Shown here one piece after another: positions 60,325-64,000 of a stretch of 64,000 nt of DNA (the first letter of the stretch is position 1; every line of letters begins with the position of its first letter). The stretch covers positions 11,455-75,454 of the forward strand of contig JBEKMN010000036.1 of NCBI GenBank assembly GCA_050008495.1, in the 5' to 3' direction. Source of the stretch: CAVROP01 sp050008495. GTDB lineage: Bacteria > Acidobacteriota > Terriglobia > UBA7540. The position numbers were made by a program, and so were the translations under genes. The notes under the pieces are model-generated. The model saw nothing but the letters and a program-made list of their open reading frames with translations, made no database searches and was not told the origin of the DNA.

Positions 60325-60431
60325 TCAATGTTCTGAGCTTGTAGGGGGACGGCTTGCCGTCCCCTCATGAGCGGGTAGGGCAAGCCCTACCCCTACACGT
60401 TTTCAAGGCTGTATTATTCAATGTTCTGAGC
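60323..60431. mobile_element. Small palindromic element (family A, copy 3) flanked by 16-bp direct repeats
   Basis: attcaatgttctgagc occurs at 60323-60338 and again at 60416-60431. Between them lies an element with TGTAGGGG (60340-60347) and CCCCTACA (60390-60397) ends and two inner hairpins, GGGGACGGC/GCCGTCCCC and GGGTAGGGC/GCCCTACCC. Removing one repeat and the element restores a direct overlap of the yicC stop (TGA) with the gmk start (ATGA). No gene is inside. Confidence 0.7.
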
Positions 60432-61310
60432 CTGCTCGCGCAGCTTCTCGATTTCGCTCTTCATCTCAATCGCCAGGTGCGCGACCTCGAGGCCGACTTC
60501 CGGCAAATCCGTGGTCTTCGAGAGAAGCGTGTTCGCTTCGCGGTTCATTTCTTGCAACAGGAAATCGAGCTTCTTGCCCACCTCAGGACTCTGTGCGAGT
60601 AGTTGCTTGACCTGGGTGACATGGCTCCGGAAGCGCGTCAACTCCTCGGTGGTATCCGAACGGGAGGCCAGATACGCAACCTCGGCCGCCAGCCGCGCTC
60701 CGTCCAATTCCGTACTGCCCATCAAATCCCTTAGACGGCATTCCAAGCGATGCTGGTAGAGCTTCGGAAGGCGCTCTGCCAATTTTGTCACTTCCTCAGT
60801 CAGCGCCTCGAGCCGGGCCAGCCGGGCCTTGAGGTCCCGCCCCAGGTCTTCGCCTTCGCGGCCACGCATCTCGTTCAGGCTCAACAAAGCCTCCGTAGCC
60901 ACACGCTCCACGAGGACGCGGACCCGCTCCAGGTCCTCCGCGGAAAGCTCGCCGTTTCCGCCCGTTGCCAGACCGGGAACGCGCAGCAGAGCCACCAAAT
61001 CCGGATCGGAACTACAGTCGAATTCCTCGCGCAAGGTCTGGTAAGCGGCCACGTAAGCTGCCAGGAGCTTACGGTCAATCACCAGTCCGGCATTTCCGGG
61101 CTGATCGAAATTGACGGTCACTTCTACATGCCCCCGTGTAATGTGATTCTTGATAAGCCGCCTCAGCAGGGGATCCATGGACTCCAGTACCGACGGGAAG
61201 CGAAGCTGCACGTCCAGAAAGCGGTGGTTGGTGCCACGAATGCTCACCGCGATCGAGTAGCCTCCCTCCTCAGCTTGAACCTTACTGTAACCCGTCATGC
61301 TTCGAATCAT
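60414..61310 (-). CDS. yicC: YicC family endoribonuclease-like protein
   Basis: 298 residues, full length for the family. It starts MIRSMTGYSKVQAEEGGYSI, with the hallmark MTGY near the N-terminus, and ends with the conserved C-terminal domain (DFLLQEMNREANTLLSKTTD, then LAIEMKSEIEKLREQAQNIE). YicC proteins are reported RNA-degrading enzymes or regulators of RNA turnover. ATG 61310 is used; the earlier in-frame ATG (61385) adds a stretch not found in the family. Its stop codon is TAA, created by the element inserted between it and gmk. Confidence 0.93.
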   Translation of the reverse strand: MIRSMTGYSKVQAEEGGYSIAVSIRGTNHRFLDVQLRFPSVLESMDPLLRRLIKNHITRGHVEVTVNFDQPGNAGLVIDRKLLAAYVAAYQTLREEFDCSSDPDLVALLRVPGLATGGNGELSAEDLERVRVLVERVATEALLSLNEMRGREGEDLGRDLKARLARLEALTEEVTKLAERLPKLYQHRLECRLRDLMGSTELDGARLAAEVAYLASRSDTTEELTRFRSHVTQVKQLLAQSPEVGKKLDFLLQEMNREANTLLSKTTDLPEVGLEVAHLAIEMKSEIEKLREQAQNIE

Positions 61311-61511
61311 ATCGTCTCGTCCATGTTCCGGCAGCGATTCCACGCAGGGGGATCGCCCAATGGCGGCGTGTGGCCGCCTCGACATCAGGTTGACTCACCG
61401 CTGATCCTGCTGTGTTAAGCGCGGCGAAGCATCGCCGTAATGGTTATATGTCGTTGAGTTCTTTCACACGTTCTCTTCCCTGCGCAAGGGCTAGCTACGG
61501 TTGGTAGTGAC

Positions 61512-61685
61512 TCATTTTGAGAATTTCCATATTAGAACGAGCATAATAATCACGTCAACAAGGATAGCCGCTGGGTGGTAGTAGTCGTACCAGAAGTTCA
61601 GGCCGAGGATCACGAGCAATATTGGCCAAGCTTGTTTCAAGTTGGCAGTGATCTTGTTGCGCTGATCGGGGAGCTGACTGTCCAC
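61512..61685 (-). CDS. Small two-helix membrane protein, 57 aa
   Basis: A short ORF from GTG 61685 to TGA 61512. The product starts VDSQLPDQRNKITANLKQ, then has two hydrophobic helices: AWPILLVILGLNFWYDYYHP and AAILVDVIIMLVLIWKF, ending in SK. It lies 58 nt after msbA and upstream of yicC on the same strand. No ribosome binding site is present, but TATAAT stands exactly 6 nt before the GTG, as in a leaderless transcript. I know no family. The clear membrane pattern in an otherwise non-coding gap supports it. Confidence 0.5.
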   Translation of the reverse strand: MDSQLPDQRNKITANLKQAWPILLVILGLNFWYDYYHPAAILVDVIIMLVLIWKFSK

Positions 61686-61686
61686 A

Positions 61687-61697
61687 GTGTTATTATA
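61687..61697 (-). promoter_or_regulatory. TATAAT box directly before the 57-aa membrane ORF
   Basis: On the minus strand TATAAT is followed by AACACT and then the GTG start. A -35 box of consensus type is not seen. If active, the transcript would begin at or next to the start codon. Confidence 0.35.
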
Positions 61698-61743
61698 CGA
61701 TCAAAAGAGCTTCCTTCTCGTATTTTCAAAATGCGTCACTACC

Positions 61744-63558
61744 CTACGGTTCCGCGTCCACAAATTGCAGCTCGTGCAACTTCTGGTACATGCCTCCCCG
61801 GCTGACCAGGTCCTCGTGGCTCCCCACCTCCGTGATGGTGCCGTGGTCCAGGACAATAATTCGTTCCGCGCGCCGCACCGTCGAGAGGCGATGGGCAATC
61901 ACCAACACGGTGCGGCCCTGCATCAAGTTGGCCAGGGCTCTCTGAACCAGCAGTTCCGACTCCGTATCGAGTTCCGAGGTGGCCTCGTCCAGGATGAGTA
62001 TGGGTGGATTCTTGAGAAGCGCGCGCGCGATGGCAATGCGCTGGCGCTGCCCCCCCGAGAGCCGTTGCCCGCGCTCTCCGATCACCGTCTGGTACCCCTC
62101 GGGCATTTCCAGGATGAACTCTTCCGCCAAAGCCGCTCGGGCAGCTTCCCGGGCGGCCTCCTCGCTGGCCAGTTGGCTGCCGTAGCAGATGTTATTGTAG
62201 ACGGTGTCGTTGAAAAGTATGGTTTCCTGGGTGACGATCCCGATTTGGGCGCGAAGTGAATCGAGCTTTAAGTACCGAACGTCATGGCCGTCGATCAGAA
62301 GCCTGCCGCGCGTGACGTCAAAGAACCTCGGAATGAGACTGGCCAGTGTGGTCTTGCCCGCGCCACTCGAGCCCACAATGGCCACGACCTCTCCCTTGCG
62401 AATTCGCAGGTCGATGTTGCGCAGCAGCGGCAAAGACTCTTCGTAGTCGAAATCCACGTTCTCAAACTCAATCTCGCGCTCGAATGGCGGCAGGGTCGAA
62501 GCCCCCGGCTCGTCGTGAATGTCCGGGTGAAGGTCGAGATAGTGAAAGACCTGCTCGGAGGCGCCCACGGCCTGCGCGGCGGCGTTATGGACGCCGGTAA
62601 GCCGCTTGATGGGTTCATAGGTCTTGATCAAAGCGTAAAGGAACGCCACGAATCCGCCTGTGGTCTGGGCGTGATGCATGATCTCGTTGCGCGCATAAAG
62701 GAGAATGCCGGCGACCGTGATGGCGCCCAGAACTTCCATGATCGGCGACGTCGCGGCTTGGGCCCGCACCCAGCGCAAGCTGACCCGCAGCAGCCGCCGC
62801 GTGGCGGCCTTGAATTTCTCCACCTCCATACGTTCCATGCCAAAGGCTTTTACAATGCGAATGCCGGAGAACGTCTCCTGGAGCACATTGTTCAACTCCG
62901 CCATCTTATCCTGGCTGGAGCGGCTCGAAATGCGAATGTATCGCCCGATGTTGTGAGCGGGGAACACCACCAAAGGCACCAGGATCAACGAGCCCAGTGC
63001 CAACTTCCAGTCAACATAGAACAGCACCCCCAGCAATCCGATGAGTGTAAAACTCTGCTTCAGGAAATCGGCGGCGGTTTGCGAAACCGCAAACTGGATT
63101 CTCTCAATATCGCTAGTGACCGTGGACATCAACCGGCCGGTGGAGGTCCTCGTGAAGAAAGCCATCGACTGCTCGATGATCTTTGAATAGAGTAGGTTCC
63201 GGAGATCTCTCACCACGGAATGGCCGATGAAATTGATGAAATAAGTCGCCACGAACTCCGCCACACCTTTGACCAAAGTCACCGAGACAATGGCGATGGC
63301 CACGATGGTCCAGGCATTATGAATCCAGGCCGGGAAGAACGCCTGTAGATAGATTGGCCGGCCTCCGAAAGGCCACTGGAACAAGACAATCTTGCCTGCA
63401 TCCGTGCCCGGAGCAAGCACGCGGTCGAAAACCGGCTTAATGAGTAACGCCGTTAGCGCCTCACAACCCCCTACCAATGCCATCAACAGGAATGCGACCA
63501 TGAAGCGGAAGGAGTAGGGCTTTAGAAAGGCGAGTAAGCGTTGGACTTGGGTCTTCAC
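61744..63558 (-). CDS. msbA: MsbA-like ABC exporter (transmembrane + ATPase half-transporter)
   Basis: 604 residues. Residues about 1-310 are an ABC type 1 exporter membrane domain with six helices. The ATPase domain follows: Walker A GSSGAGKTT near residue 380, Q-loop IVTQETILFND, signature LSGGQRQR near residue 480, Walker B ILILDEATSELD and the switch His in VIAHRLSTV. It resembles MsbA, the lipid A-core flippase, and acts as a homodimer; a different lipid or peptide substrate is possible. It starts at GTG 63558 after GGGGG. It heads the minus-strand housekeeping run. Confidence 0.92.
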   Translation of the reverse strand: MKTQVQRLLAFLKPYSFRFMVAFLLMALVGGCEALTALLIKPVFDRVLAPGTDAGKIVLFQWPFGGRPIYLQAFFPAWIHNAWTIVAIAIVSVTLVKGVAEFVATYFINFIGHSVVRDLRNLLYSKIIEQSMAFFTRTSTGRLMSTVTSDIERIQFAVSQTAADFLKQSFTLIGLLGVLFYVDWKLALGSLILVPLVVFPAHNIGRYIRISSRSSQDKMAELNNVLQETFSGIRIVKAFGMERMEVEKFKAATRRLLRVSLRWVRAQAATSPIMEVLGAITVAGILLYARNEIMHHAQTTGGFVAFLYALIKTYEPIKRLTGVHNAAAQAVGASEQVFHYLDLHPDIHDEPGASTLPPFEREIEFENVDFDYEESLPLLRNIDLRIRKGEVVAIVGSSGAGKTTLASLIPRFFDVTRGRLLIDGHDVRYLKLDSLRAQIGIVTQETILFNDTVYNNICYGSQLASEEAAREAARAALAEEFILEMPEGYQTVIGERGQRLSGGQRQRIAIARALLKNPPILILDEATSELDTESELLVQRALANLMQGRTVLVIAHRLSTVRRAERIIVLDHGTITEVGSHEDLVSRGGMYQKLHELQFVDAEP

Positions 63559-63896
63559 GTTAAAAGCCCCCGTTCGACCAAGCCCATAGGATGCCCATCA
63601 CGCAGAAGTTTAACCTCCAAGCGCAACCGAGTCAACCCAAAAGGCTAAGGTGGAGTCGTAACCCACCTTGATTTGGCGCGGCCATCTTGGCTGTGACCGT
63701 GCACGGGCATTCTGCCCGTGCCGCCGGAAATTGAGTCTCTGCCCAATGGGGGCCGGACTTGGTCTGGAAGGGAATTGCCTCGTTCAATCCGAAACTGGGC
63801 TTTGTCTGGCAGGTTTTCCGCAGCGAGAAGATGACGCTACCACAGGAAGCCGGCGGGAGACCTATTTCGCATTTTTCGCTTTTGTACCTCGATGAT
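63559..63896. other. Non-coding spacer between msbA and an insertion sequence
   Basis: About 340 bp without a supported gene. It includes a 'gtgcacgggcattctgcccgtgc' hairpin near 63700-63721, similar to other intergenic hairpins of the window. Confidence 0.5.
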
Positions 63897-64000
63897 AATG
63901 TCCCCTTTTCTCCTCGTTAGAAATGTCCCCTAATAGAGTCTCCGAAAGGAGGCAGATTGGGGCGAACCAGGATGAGTGAGAGGGAGTTGAGGCGGTGCGG
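63897..64000 (+). mobile_element. Left end of an insertion sequence with start of a transposase gene
   Basis: AATGTCCCC occurs at 63897-63905 and again at 63922-63930, the repeated terminal motif I know from ISNCY-type (IS1202-group) elements. A GGAGG site (63948-63952, 19 nt before) and ATG 63972 open a frame reading MSERELRRC, which matches the usual N-terminus MSERELRR of ISNCY transposases. The rest lies beyond the window, so intactness cannot be judged. Confidence 0.5.
63972..64000 (+). CDS. Transposase, ISNCY-like, N-terminal fragment (runs off window)
   Basis: Only nine codons are inside the window (MSERELRRC). The assignment rests on this short match and on the terminal repeat motif just upstream, so it is tentative. 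Confidence 0.4.

Overview
The window looks like a chromosome segment from a member of the Acidobacteriota (Terriglobia/Solibacter-like). This is inferred from three tandem 'acidobacterial duplicated orphan permease' (ADOP) genes with a PadR regulator, an Oar-type TonB-dependent receptor, Pirellula/Verrucomicrobium-type heme-binding cytochrome c, DUF4380, GH29 and GHL6 hydrolases, high G+C, and many dispersed palindromic repeats. No rRNA, tRNA, CRISPR array or prophage was seen.

Layout. (1) 1-9949, minus strand: the cell-shape cluster mreB-mreC-mreD ... mrdA-rodA-rng. mreB carries an internal deletion with a frameshift. The cluster is split by a Ste24-like M48 protease, a truncated L-fucose-isomerase fragment and two antitoxin genes without toxins. 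rng runs off the left edge. (2) 10013-12671: a possible 64-aa gene and a PpiD/SurA-like periplasmic foldase with a good promoter. (3) 12912-21884: PadR regulator and three large ADOP permeases, two of them preceded by near-identical palindromic repeats that end at the ribosome binding site. (4) 22087-28602: antitoxin-like ORF, GT39 mannosyl/arabinosyl-transferase-type membrane protein, an M2 (ACE-like) dipeptidase with two small membrane genes upstream, and a fused phytol-kinase-like/DUF92 protein. (5) 28958-35337, minus: a glycine-zipper envelope protein, an oxidoreductase/aminotransferase pair, a small unknown gene and a beta-lactamase-fold hydrolase with a duplicated N-terminal domain. (6) 36507-42211, plus: di-heme cytochrome c, SMP-30 lactonase, DUF4380 and a PQQ dehydrogenase, a plausible periplasmic sugar/alcohol oxidation module. 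(7) 42219-45835, minus: DUF5009 acyltransferase, MetE-like protein, second beta-lactamase-fold protein. (8) 45965-56890: glycan-use region with Tat-exported sugar isomerase/epimerase and oxidoreductase, GH29 alpha-L-fucosidase, GHL6 hydrolase and an Oar-type receptor. (9) 57074-63558, minus: the housekeeping run msbA, small membrane ORF, yicC, gmk, rpoZ, coaBC, uracil-DNA glycosylase. (10) 63897-64000: left end of an insertion sequence whose transposase runs off the window.

The most distinctive feature of the DNA itself is the set of intergenic palindromes. At least five families are present. In one (GTAGGGG...CCCCTAC) the outer ends are conserved while the inner arms change together. One copy is inserted exactly at the former yicC/gmk overlap and is flanked by a 16-bp direct repeat. 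Other striking points are the broken mreB, the phytol-kinase/DUF92 fusion, a PQQ dehydrogenase with the Asp signature of lanthanide enzymes but without the usual disulfide, and an unlisted 57-residue membrane ORF next to msbA.
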